A stretch of DNA of 19,913 bases from Oscillospiraceae bacterium (GTDB taxonomy: Bacteria > Bacillota > Clostridia > Oscillospirales > Ruminococcaceae): assembly GCA_016296165.1 (NCBI GenBank), contig JAEDJV010000036.1, forward strand, positions 1 through 19,913, given 5' to 3'. The notes below the pieces were generated by a model. That model was not told the DNA's origin, did not search any database, and saw nothing but the letters and a program-made list of their open reading frames with translations. Below, piece after piece: positions 1 through 6,817 of the stretch. A program made the translations under genes and the position numbers. Numbering within the stretch: position 1 is the first letter of the stretch; every line of letters begins with the position of its first letter.

Positions 1-8
1 TAACTTTA

Positions 9-37
9 AGAATACATGAAACACAATGGTTTTTCAA
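9..37 (-). promoter_or_regulatory. possible leftward sigma-A promoter near the window edge
   Basis: Read on the minus strand, a TTGAAA -35 box (32-37) lies 17 nt from a TATTCT -10 box (9-14). It would drive a gene to the left of the window, divergent from the GH94 gene. The region is A+T-rich, so a chance match is quite possible. Nothing else is recognisable in bases 1-158: there is no open frame of note and no clear hairpin. Confidence 0.3.
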
Positions 38-158
38 TACCCTATATTAAATTTTCATCGACCAAGAGTGCAGATGACTCAAAAAAATCTAAACAAATAC
101 ATAAAAAGCATCAAATTTGCCATAACAAAGTAAAAATATTTCTTTTTTTACAAACTAC

Positions 159-187
159 TTGCAAACATCTCGTAAAAATGATATTAT
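159..187 (+). promoter_or_regulatory. promoter of the GH94 phosphorylase gene
   Basis: TTGCAA (159-164), a 17-nt spacer and TATTAT (182-187) fit a housekeeping sigma-A promoter. Transcription should begin near 194. The leader of about 85 nt starts with a small hairpin, GGATTG (198-203) against CAATCC (216-221) with a 12-nt loop, followed by T5 at 231-235. That hairpin looks too weak for a terminator but could be an operator or a leader structure. No catabolite (cre) consensus was seen. Confidence 0.6.
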
Positions 188-278
188 AAAAGGGAATGGA
201 TTGTATGGTAAAAGTCAATCCCTGGCACAATTTTTAATTCAAGTTTTATAATTTTTCAGTAAAAAGGAGAAACATCCA

Positions 279-2675
279 ATGAATTTTGGCTATTTTGATC
301 TTAAAAACAAAGAATATGTTATCACAAAACCAGACACACCGGCTCCATGGGTAAACTATCTTGGCTCACCTGAATACGGTGCTATCATTTCAAACAACGC
401 TGCAGGTTACAGCTTTGTTAAGTCAGGTGCAAACGGGAGAATCTCAAGATTCAGATTCAACTCAAACATGGCACTTCCTGGCAGATATATATATATCAGA
501 GACAATGATACAAAGGACTACTGGTCAGCTTCATGGCAGCCTGTAGGCAAGCCGCTTGACAAGTTCAAAACAAAGACAGTTCATGGCACAGCATACACAG
601 TTATCAGCTCTGAATATGAAAATATCGCTTCAGAAGTAACATATTATGTTCCTCTAGGGAAAACATACGAAGTATGGAACACAAAGATTACAAACAACGA
701 CAGCAAGCCAAGAAATCTTTCAGCATTCGGATTTATTGAATTCACAAACGAAGACAACTACGAACAAGATCAGGTAAACCTCCAGTACTCACTCTTCATT
801 TCAAGAACGAGCTTTGAAAAGAACAAAATTCTCCAGCACATCAACGAAAACGAAAAGAAAGATGAAACAGGATCAAACCACAGAGAACGTTTCTTTGGTA
901 TGGTAGGAGCAGAGATTTCCGGTTACTGCGGCAACTTTGACAACTTCATAGGCTCATACAGAACCTACTCAAATCCTGTTGCTGTTGAAAACGGTAAGTG
1001 TGACAACACAATGAACTTCAACTCAAATTCATGCGGTGCTCTTCAGTCAGACTTAACTCTTGCTCCTGGTCAGTCTGTAACACTCACATACATTCTCGGA
1101 CAGGCTGATGATGTTAAGGCTTCAGCTGTAATCGACCAGTACAATGACAGGACTCTTGCTGACAGAGAAGTTGAAGAGCTCAAGAACTACTGGCACAGCA
1201 AACTTGATAACTTCCAGGTTGAAACTCCAAGTGAAGAATTCAACAACATGATTAATGTCTGGAACTCATATCAGTGTTTCATCACATTCATCTGGTCAAG
1301 AGCTGCATCATTTATCTACTGCGGTCTCAGAAACGGTTACGGCTACAGAGATACTGTTCAGGACATTCAGGGTATCATTCATCTGGATCCTGAGATGGCT
1401 GCAGACAAGATTCGTTTCATGCTTTCTGCTCAGGTTGACAACGGCGGCGGTCTCCCGCTTGTTAAGTTCGATCATAATGCAGGTCATGAGGACACTCCTG
1501 ATGACGCTTCATACGTTAAGGCAACAGGACATCCTTCATACAGAGCTGACGATGCCCTCTGGCTCTTCCCTACAATTGAAAAATACATTGGTGAAAGCGG
1601 AAATATCGCATTTCTTGATGAAGTTATTGTATATGCAAACGGCGGCGAAGATACTGTTTACGATCACCTCAAGAGAGCAATCAAATTCTCAATGGATCAC
1701 ATGGGTGACCACAACATGCCTGCAGGTCTCCACGCTGACTGGAATGACTGCTTAAGACTCGGTGCAAAGGGCGAAAGTACATTTGTTGCATTCCAGCTTT
1801 ATTATGCAATTAATGTTCTCAGAAAATATGCTGAGAGAAAGAACGACACAGAGTACATCCAGTACCTTGACAAGATTCAGGCAGATCTCGCTGTTTCCCT
1901 CGACAAATGCTGGGATGAAGACAGATACATCAGAGGCATTCGTGACAACGGCGTTATCGTTGGCGCAAAGAAAGATCCTGAAGCAAACATGTGGCTCAAC
2001 CCACAGAGCTGGGGTATCATCTCAGGTTTCTCTTCAAAGGAAAGAGCTGAAAAGTCAATGCAGACTGTTGAAGATATCCTGAGCACTCCTTACGGAATAA
2101 AGCTCCTCGATCCTCCGTATGCTGACCACCACTTCAACGGCGCTCTTATGCACATATTTAACGCTGACACTAAGGAAAACGGCGGTATATTCTCACAGCC
2201 TCAGGGATGGGCTATCCTTGCTGAATCTCTCATCGGCCATGGCGACAGAGCGTTTAAGTATTTCATGAACAGCGCTCCTGCAGCTATGAATGACAAGGCT
2301 GAAATAAGAGTTATCGAACCTTATGCTCACGGCCAGTTTACAGAATCAAAGCGTTCACCATACGAAGGACGTTCACACGTGCACTGGCTCACAGGTACAG
2401 CTTCAACAGTTATGGTAGGCTGTGTTGAAGGTATATGCGGAATGCGTCCTGACGCTGATGGTCTTCACATTAATCCTTCAATCCCTTCTGAATGGAACAG
2501 TTTCTCAATCAAAAAGTTCTTCAGAGGCAAATGGCTTAACATTAAAGTTGACAACAGCGCACACGTACAGAGTGGCGTAAAGGAAGTTATCATCAACGGC
2601 GCAAAGGCTGAAGGCGATTATGTTCCTGCAGACGTTCTCAAAGATACAAACGAAATCACAGTAGTGATGGGATAA
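279..2675 (+). CDS. GH94 inverting glycoside phosphorylase (cellobiose/cellodextrin or related)
   Basis: This 798-residue protein cleaves a beta-linked disaccharide or oligosaccharide with phosphate to give a sugar 1-phosphate, saving ATP after uptake. It has no signal peptide, so it acts in the cytoplasm. Length and architecture fit GH94: an N-terminal beta-sandwich starting FGYFDLKNKEYVITKP, then a helical (alpha/alpha)6 barrel and a C-terminal beta domain. The motif ADWNDC (residues 486-491) carries the predicted general acid Asp490. GYGYRDTVQD and KENGGIF are other family blocks. The start is supported by AAAGGAG about 9 nt upstream. Codon use is rich in AAC, AAG, TTC, TAC and GCT, as in highly expressed genes, and more so than in its neighbours. 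Cellobiose phosphorylase is the likeliest role in a cellulolytic Clostridia. However, the N-terminal PAPWVNYLG and DYWSASWQPV blocks look at least as close to diacetylchitobiose phosphorylases as I remember them, so the substrate is not settled. The gene appears monocistronic. Confidence 0.9.
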   Translation: MNFGYFDLKNKEYVITKPDTPAPWVNYLGSPEYGAIISNNAAGYSFVKSGANGRISRFRFNSNMALPGRYIYIRDNDTKDYWSASWQPVGKPLDKFKTKTVHGTAYTVISSEYENIASEVTYYVPLGKTYEVWNTKITNNDSKPRNLSAFGFIEFTNEDNYEQDQVNLQYSLFISRTSFEKNKILQHINENEKKDETGSNHRERFFGMVGAEISGYCGNFDNFIGSYRTYSNPVAVENGKCDNTMNFNSNSCGALQSDLTLAPGQSVTLTYILGQADDVKASAVIDQYNDRTLADREVEELKNYWHSKLDNFQVETPSEEFNNMINVWNSYQCFITFIWSRAASFIYCGLRNGYGYRDTVQDIQGIIHLDPEMAADKIRFMLSAQVDNGGGLPLVKFDHNAGHEDTPDDASYVKATGHPSYRADDALWLFPTIEKYIGESGNIAFLDEVIVYANGGEDTVYDHLKRAIKFSMDHMGDHNMPAGLHADWNDCLRLGAKGESTFVAFQLYYAINVLRKYAERKNDTEYIQYLDKIQADLAVSLDKCWDEDRYIRGIRDNGVIVGAKKDPEANMWLNPQSWGIISGFSSKERAEKSMQTVEDILSTPYGIKLLDPPYADHHFNGALMHIFNADTKENGGIFSQPQGWAILAESLIGHGDRAFKYFMNSAPAAMNDKAEIRVIEPYAHGQFTESKRSPYEGRSHVHWLTGTASTVMVGCVEGICGMRPDADGLHINPSIPSEWNSFSIKKFFRGKWLNIKVDNSAHVQSGVKEVIINGAKAEGDYVPADVLKDTNEITVVMG

Positions 2676-2681
2676 TTATTA

Positions 2682-2710
2682 ATCATGAACATCGTTGATT
2701 TTGTCATGAT
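2682..2710 (+). repeat. inverted repeat after the GH94 gene
   Basis: ATCATGA (2682-2688) and TCATGAT (2704-2710) form a perfect 7-bp stem with a 15-nt loop, just after the GH94 stop. There is no T-run, so it is a poor intrinsic terminator. It may stabilise the 3' end of the message or be chance. Confidence 0.35.
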
Positions 2711-2771
2711 GAAAAATATGCTGATTTCTTAATTAACATCTGAAATATTTTTCCAGTTTTGCACAAACAAC

Positions 2772-2800
2772 TTGACAAGTCTGTATTTTTATGATAAAAT
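2772..2800 (+). promoter_or_regulatory. promoter of the thiS operon
   Basis: A perfect TTGACA (2772-2777), a 17-nt spacer and TAAAAT (2795-2800) form a near-consensus sigma-A promoter. The start is expected near 2807, about 100 nt before thiS and about 28 nt before a terminator-like hairpin. Confidence 0.8.
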
Positions 2801-2834
2801 ATCATTAATTAAATAACTTTAATCTTGCAGCGTC

Positions 2835-2868
2835 AAAGGGGTGCACCACCACGGGTGCATCCCTTTTT
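2835..2868 (+). terminator. leader terminator/attenuator upstream of thiS
   Basis: A 13-bp stem (2835-2847 with 2854-2866, one G-U pair, 6-nt loop) runs into T5 (2864-2868), a textbook intrinsic terminator. It lies downstream of the thiS promoter, so most transcripts starting there would stop after about 60 nt unless readthrough is regulated. It would also stop transcripts arriving from the GH94 gene. I looked for the conserved TPP-riboswitch strings CTGAGA and the ACCTGA/GGATAATGCC core around it and found neither. A computationally predicted 'thiS motif' RNA upstream of thiS in Firmicutes has been described, as I recall; this leader should be compared with it. Confidence 0.75.
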
Positions 2869-2907
2869 CTGCATTTTTGAAGAATTAATAAAAGGAGGTT
2901 TTTATCC

Positions 2908-3102
2908 ATGACTGTAAACGGAAAACAAATTTCACTTGAAACGCCAGTATCAGTAAGCGAATTTTTAACTGAGAACAATTATCAGACTAAACGCATAGCT
3001 GTAGAAATAAACGGAGAAATACTCCCAAAGTCCCAGTACGAATCCCGTATCCTCTCCGATTCTGATACAATCGAAATTGTAACCTTCATGGGCGGCGGTT
3101 AA
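2908..3102 (+). CDS. thiS: ThiS sulfur-carrier protein
   Basis: ThiS is the small ubiquitin-like carrier whose C-terminal glycine, as a thiocarboxylate, gives sulfur to the thiazole of thiamine. The 64-residue protein matches the family in length. It starts MTVNGKQ, has the AVEINGEILP strand typical of ThiS, and ends in the required glycine tail, FMGGG. The start is set by AAAGGAGG 9 nt upstream. It is the first gene of thiS-thiG-thiH-tenI and is followed by its partner thiG after 61 nt. Activation of ThiS needs an adenylyltransferase (ThiF or MoeB type), which is not encoded in this cluster. Confidence 0.95.
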   Translation: MTVNGKQISLETPVSVSEFLTENNYQTKRIAVEINGEILPKSQYESRILSDSDTIEIVTFMGGG

Positions 3103-3163
3103 GAAAATCCATAAATATATTCTAAAATACAAAAGCCCAATAATTTCAAAGGAAGATAAAAAC

Positions 3164-3934
3164 ATGAATAAAGACAATCTTATAATAGGCGGACATTCAT
3201 TTTCATCCCGTTTCATTCTGGGATCCGGAAAATTCTCCGTAAAAGACACAAAAACAGTACTTGAAAACGGCGGAGTTGAGATGGCAACTCTCTCTGTAAG
3301 GAGGGCCAATACAGGCGACAAGGAAAATATCCTGGACTACATCCCTGACGGAATCACACTTCTCCCTAATACAAGCGGTGCGAGAACAGCAGATGAAGCT
3401 GTCCGCATCGCCAGACTTACAAGAGAAATGGGCTGCGGAGAGTTTGTAAAGATTGAAATCATACGTGATTCAAAATATCTCCTCCCTGACAACGAGGAAA
3501 CTATCAAAGCAACAGAAATACTTGCAAAGGAAGGCTTCATAGTAATGCCTTACATGATGCCGGACCTTGCTGCAGCAAGAAAACTCGAGGCAGCTGGTGC
3601 CGCATCAATAATGCCCCTTGCAGCGCCTATAGGAAGCAACAAGGGACTGTGCACAAAAGACTTTATAAAAATTATAATCGAAGAAACAGACCTTCCTGTA
3701 ATAGTAGACGCAGGAATAGGTAAACCATCACAGGCATGTGAGGCAATGGAACTGGGATGTGCGGCAGTAATGGCAAATACTGCGATAGCAACCGCAGGAG
3801 ACGTTGCTCTTATGTCAAAAGCATTTAAACTTGCTGTGGAATCCGGTCGTCTTGCTTACCTTGCAGGAACAGGACGTGTGCTTGAAAACAGAGGCGAAGC
3901 ATCAAGCCCGCTTACAGGATTTCTTCATGATTAA
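3164..3934 (+). CDS. thiG: thiazole synthase ThiG
   Basis: ThiG condenses 1-deoxy-D-xylulose 5-phosphate, dehydroglycine and ThiS-thiocarboxylate sulfur into the thiazole phosphate precursor of thiamine. The 256-residue protein is a full-length TIM-barrel ThiG. Lys96, in EFVKIEI, is the Schiff-base lysine and sits at the same number as in Bacillus subtilis ThiG. The phosphate-binding blocks VDAGIGKPSQA and ANTAIATA are intact. AAAGGAAG precedes the ATG. It lies between its sulfur donor ThiS and ThiH, which makes dehydroglycine, the usual grouping in anaerobes. Confidence 0.96.
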   Translation: MNKDNLIIGGHSFSSRFILGSGKFSVKDTKTVLENGGVEMATLSVRRANTGDKENILDYIPDGITLLPNTSGARTADEAVRIARLTREMGCGEFVKIEIIRDSKYLLPDNEETIKATEILAKEGFIVMPYMMPDLAAARKLEAAGAASIMPLAAPIGSNKGLCTKDFIKIIIEETDLPVIVDAGIGKPSQACEAMELGCAAVMANTAIATAGDVALMSKAFKLAVESGRLAYLAGTGRVLENRGEASSPLTGFLHD

Positions 3935-3945
3935 GCGGAGGTAAT

Positions 3946-5109
3946 TTGGAATTGAACAACAACAGAATTGATCATATGAAATACCTTGAGGGAATGGAAG
4001 TTATCGAAACAGACATTCCTGACAAAGTAATTGCTGCAATGAACGACTTTGACTACAGCAGCTATAAAGCGTCAGACGTTACTAACGCTCTCCGGAAAGA
4101 TGTTCTCTCACCATACGACTTTGGTGCACTCCTCTCGCCTGCAGCTGATCCTTATCTTGAACAGATAGCGCAAAGAGCAAAGGAGGAAACCAGAAAACAT
4201 TTCGGCAACTCTGTAACGATGTTTACCCCCCTGTATATAGCAAATTACTGCGAGAATCACTGTATATACTGCGGATTTAACTGTCACAACAAGATAAACA
4301 GGGCAAAACTTAACTCTGAGGAAATAGAACACGAAATGGAACTAATTGCTCAGACAGGTCTTGAAGAAGTACTGATCCTTACAGGCGAAAGCAGGAAAAT
4401 GTCTGATATAAAATATATCGGAGAAGCCTGCAGAATTGCCTCAAAATATTTTCGCGTAATCGGACTTGAGATATATCCGGTAAACTCTGATGAATACAGA
4501 TATCTTCAGGAATGTGGAGCTGACTATATAACTGTATTTCAGGAAACCTATGACAGCGACAGGTATGAAACACTCCACCTTGCCGGACACAAGAGGATTT
4601 TCCCTTACAGAATAAACGCACAGGAAAGAGCTCTTATGGGGGGGATGAGAGGAGTAGGATTCGCCGCACTTCTCGGACTTTCTGATTTCAGAAAAGATGC
4701 ATTTGCTACAGGAATGCACGCATATCTCATCCAGAAAAAATATCCTCATGCAGAGATAGCATTTTCCTGTCCAAGACTCCGACCTACTATAAACCATGAT
4801 GAAATCAATCCTAAAGATGTTCATGAACGTCAGCTTCTGCAGGTAATGTGTTCATACCGCATTTTCATGCCTTTTGCCAGCATGACTATATCGACTCGTG
4901 AACGTGCCGGTTTCCGGGACAACGTCATTGGTCTTGCAGCAACAAAGATATCCGCAGGTGTATGTACCGGTATCGGAGGACATGACGGTGAAGAAGAAAA
5001 AGGTGATTCTCAGTTTATTATCTCCGATCCGAGAAATGTGGAAGAAGTCCGTCAGGCTATAAAGGACATGGGATGTCAGCCTGTATTCACAGACTATGTA
5101 AGGGTTTAA
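3946..5109 (+). CDS. thiH: 2-iminoacetate synthase ThiH (radical SAM)
   Basis: ThiH splits tyrosine with a radical SAM reaction to give dehydroglycine (2-iminoacetate) for ThiG plus p-cresol. It is the oxygen-sensitive alternative to ThiO, which fits an anaerobe. Cysteines 102, 106 and 109 (CENHCIYC) bind the 4Fe-4S cluster. The 387-residue length is normal. The start is uncertain: GGAGG (3937-3941) is 4 nt before TTG 3946, 10 nt before TTG 3952, and 34 nt before the first ATG at 3976. The in-frame TTG at 3952 has the more usual spacing, and the choice changes only two residues. The gene follows thiG by 11 nt and precedes tenI by 5 nt. Confidence 0.95.
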   Translation: MELNNNRIDHMKYLEGMEVIETDIPDKVIAAMNDFDYSSYKASDVTNALRKDVLSPYDFGALLSPAADPYLEQIAQRAKEETRKHFGNSVTMFTPLYIANYCENHCIYCGFNCHNKINRAKLNSEEIEHEMELIAQTGLEEVLILTGESRKMSDIKYIGEACRIASKYFRVIGLEIYPVNSDEYRYLQECGADYITVFQETYDSDRYETLHLAGHKRIFPYRINAQERALMGGMRGVGFAALLGLSDFRKDAFATGMHAYLIQKKYPHAEIAFSCPRLRPTINHDEINPKDVHERQLLQVMCSYRIFMPFASMTISTRERAGFRDNVIGLAATKISAGVCTGIGGHDGEEEKGDSQFIISDPRNVEEVRQAIKDMGCQPVFTDYVRV

Positions 5110-5114
5110 TATGT

Positions 5115-5648
5115 ATGAGAATATGCGTTACAAACAGAAATCTCTGCTCAGGTGACTTTTTTGAAACGGTCTCAAAGGCATGCCAGACTGCAGACATGGT
5201 AATCTTAAGAGAAAAAGATATGAGCAGCACAGAATACGAAAAAACTGCTGAAACCGTACAGAAAATCTGCAAAGACAATGATACCCTTTTCTGTATAAAC
5301 ACGTTCTCAGATATCGCTGAGAAAATTAAACCTGATGCACTCCAGCTATCATATAATGATTTTATTAAATACACGAAAAAGGAAATACTTACAGGCGTAT
5401 CAGTCCATTCTCTTAGCGAAGCATTATCGGCTGAAAAATACGGCGCTGATTTCCTTATTGCTGGTCATATTTTCGAAACCGACTGTAAAAAAGGACTAGC
5501 TCCCCGCGGAGAAAAGTTTTTAACAGAAATCGTTTCAAATGTTGAAATTCCGGTCTATGCCATTGGCGGAATCAATCCGGAAAATGAATCTGAAGTTTAC
5601 AAATGGGGTGCTGACGGCGTCTGCATAATGTCAGGCTACATGAGATAA
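5115..5648 (+). CDS. tenI: TenI-type thiazole tautomerase (ThiE-like fold)
   Basis: The 177-residue TIM-barrel protein belongs to the ThiE/TenI superfamily. GHIFETDCKKGL (residues 117-128) resembles TenI, which isomerises the initial thiazole carboxylate phosphate, rather than ThiE, which has GPxFxTxTK there. His118 would be the catalytic base, near His122 of the B. subtilis enzyme. LREK (31-34) and the phosphate-binding AIGGINPEN are also present. The frame stays open upstream to 5073 inside thiH, but ATG 5115 follows the thiH stop by 5 nt and has AAGGG 10 nt upstream, so I place the start there. It is the last gene of the thi operon. True ThiE (thiamine phosphate synthase) is the alternative reading; I favour TenI. 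Confidence 0.8.
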   Translation: MRICVTNRNLCSGDFFETVSKACQTADMVILREKDMSSTEYEKTAETVQKICKDNDTLFCINTFSDIAEKIKPDALQLSYNDFIKYTKKEILTGVSVHSLSEALSAEKYGADFLIAGHIFETDCKKGLAPRGEKFLTEIVSNVEIPVYAIGGINPENESEVYKWGADGVCIMSGYMR

Positions 5649-5661
5649 AATAAAAATCATA

Positions 5662-5719
5662 AAACTCTCCCCTTCTGAATATACTTTCATATAAAGTATT
5701 TTTCCAAAGGGGAGAGTTT
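5662..5719 (+). promoter_or_regulatory. long stem-loop covering the yabP ribosome-binding site
   Basis: A perfect 13-bp inverted repeat, 5662-5674 with 5707-5719, encloses a second hairpin, ATACTTT (5681-5687) with AAAGTAT (5693-5699). The right outer arm contains AGGGGAG, the yabP ribosome-binding site, and ends 6 nt before its ATG. The structure starts 13 nt after the tenI stop. It could end thi transcripts, although the tail GTTTATTAA is a weak U-tract, or mask yabP translation in read-through RNA. No sporulation-sigma promoter could be placed between tenI and yabP. Confidence 0.75.
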
Positions 5720-5725
5720 ATTAAT

Positions 5726-6007
5726 ATGACAGACGATAAAATCATACGCAAAGCTCATAATATCATAATGGAAAACAGAAAAACCCTGTCTGTATCCGGC
5801 GTAACTGATGTGGATAACTTTGATGAAAAGGAAATCCTTATATATACCCAGTTAGGCGAACTTACTGTGACCGGGAAAAATCTTCATGTAAATTCCATGA
5901 GCATAGAGACAGGTGAGATGACCGTAGAGGGAGATATATGGGGATTAAACTACGGTGACAAGGACAGAAAAGGTCCTGTGTCGTTTATCGGGAAACTCTT
6001 CAGATAA
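5726..6007 (+). CDS. yabP: sporulation protein YabP
   Basis: YabP is a small protein needed for spore coat and cortex development in Bacillus, found only in endospore formers. The 93-residue protein has the family pattern: a beta-rich body (LSVSGVTDVDNFDEKEILIY), a hydrophilic central strand (GELTVTGKNLHVN), and the end SFIGKLFR. It is followed after 15 nt by yabQ, its usual partner. The ATG at 5726 is preceded by AGGGGAG with an 11-nt gap, and that site lies in the right arm of a long hairpin. The exact molecular role of YabP is not known to me. Confidence 0.92.
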   Translation: MTDDKIIRKAHNIIMENRKTLSVSGVTDVDNFDEKEILIYTQLGELTVTGKNLHVNSMSIETGEMTVEGDIWGLNYGDKDRKGPVSFIGKLFR

Positions 6008-6022
6008 ACGGGGGAAAAGCAG

Positions 6023-6403
6023 TTGAGACTTGAATCGTTTTTCACTGTATCAGAACAGATGCACCTTTTTCTGTTAAGCTGTTTTCTCGGCATTCCGATT
6101 GGTTTCTTTTATGATATTTTCAGGATTATCAGAATAATACTTCCTCACAACAGCCTTGCCACCGCAGTTGAGGATGTATTATTTTTTGCTGTTTACTCAG
6201 TATTTATTATGTCCTTTACCTTTGCCGCAGCCAGAAGCGAGTTCCGTATGTACTTTGTCGCAGGAAACATTACAGGATTTGCATTTTATTATTTTACTGC
6301 CGGGAAATTTATTGCCGGATTTTTTGTAAGAATAAGCTTTATAATAAAGAAAACCTTGGTTAGTATATTCGTTTCAATGAATAAAAACAGGAAAATTCAA
6401 TAA
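6023..6403 (+). CDS. yabQ: spore cortex membrane protein YabQ
   Basis: YabQ is a membrane protein needed for spore cortex formation. The 126-residue product has three hydrophobic segments, at about residues 12-34, 50-70 and 77-104, with the conserved IPIGFFYDIFRIIR block after the first, and a short basic tail (MNKNRKIQ). The start is TTG 6023, supported by GGGGG (6010-6014) 8 nt upstream; no good ATG is near. It pairs with yabP, as in Bacillus. Expression in the mother cell is expected from the family, not shown here. Confidence 0.9.
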   Translation: MRLESFFTVSEQMHLFLLSCFLGIPIGFFYDIFRIIRIILPHNSLATAVEDVLFFAVYSVFIMSFTFAAARSEFRMYFVAGNITGFAFYYFTAGKFIAGFFVRISFIIKKTLVSIFVSMNKNRKIQ

Positions 6404-6410
6404 AATTTCT

Positions 6411-6440
6411 CAAAAAACGCTTGAACGAACAAGTTTTTTG
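6411..6440 (+). terminator. A/T-rich hairpin between yabQ and divIC, overlapping the divIC promoter
   Basis: CAAAAAAC-GC-TTG (6411-6423) can pair with CAAGTTTTTTG (6430-6440), giving 11 pairs with a 2-nt bulge and a 6-nt loop. The T-run lies inside the stem, so it may act as a weak terminator for yabPQ. It overlaps the -35 box and spacer of the divIC promoter. Confidence 0.45.
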
Positions 6441-6449
6441 TAGTATAAT
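6421..6449 (+). promoter_or_regulatory. promoter of divIC
   Basis: TTGAAC (6421-6426), a 17-nt spacer and a perfect TATAAT (6444-6449) form a strong vegetative promoter. It separates the cell-division gene, needed in growth, from the sporulation pair yabPQ in front of it. The start should be near 6456, leaving a leader of about 35 nt. Confidence 0.8.
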
Positions 6450-6491
6450 TAAATTGTATAAACAGATTATCATAAAGGAAAGTGATACTAA

Positions 6492-6788
6492 TTGGGTAAA
6501 AAAGAAACTGGAAAGAATGCTCTAAAAGTTTGCGGCAGAGCAATTATAATTATCTCTGTTATAGCATGTTTTATTTCTATAATTTCTACCCAGGCGTCTC
6601 TTGCAGAAAAACGCGAAGAACTTCAGGAACTCAATGTTAAGATTGAGGAAATAAACAACCAGAACGAAGAATATAAACGCCTTTTTAACGAGGATGATAT
6701 CAATGCCTACAAAGAAAAACTGGCAATAGAAAACATGAACTATGCTTATCCAAACGAAATCAGATTTTATGATACATCAAGAAATTAA
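6492..6788 (+). CDS. divIC: septum formation initiator, DivIC/FtsB family
   Basis: DivIC is a bitopic division protein that works with FtsL and DivIB at the septum. The 98-residue protein shows the family plan: a short basic cytoplasmic N-terminus (KKETGKNALK), one membrane span (about 16-33), an extracytoplasmic coiled coil rich in E, L, N and Q (about 35-66), and a C-terminal block ending YPNEIRFYD. The start is TTG 6492, with AAGGAA 11 nt upstream. The position between yabQ and an S1-domain gene is the Bacillus order yabP-yabQ-divIC-yabR, which favours DivIC over FtsL, although short proteins of this family are hard to tell apart. Confidence 0.88.
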   Translation: MGKKETGKNALKVCGRAIIIISVIACFISIISTQASLAEKREELQELNVKIEEINNQNEEYKRLFNEDDINAYKEKLAIENMNYAYPNEIRFYDTSRN

Positions 6789-6817
6789 CAGATTATTTAG
6801 GAGGATACTATTTTTTT

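Noticed and set aside
1255..1755. 166-codon plus-strand frame inside the GH94 gene
   Set aside because: It is an out-of-frame shadow of a well-supported gene, with low-quality composition and no ribosome-binding site.
2835..2868. TPP riboswitch suggested by GGGGTGC before thiS
   Set aside because: Only this short string fits. CTGAGA and the second conserved helix are absent, and the bases are fully used in a terminator stem.
2825..2910. 28-codon leader ORF starting TTG in the thiS leader
   Set aside because: No ribosome-binding site, it runs through the terminator stem, and the peptide has no run of regulatory codons such as Cys or Trp.
4441..4824. 127-codon minus-strand frame opposite thiH
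   Set aside because: Antisense shadow of an intact radical SAM gene; no promoter, ribosome-binding site or recognisable motif.
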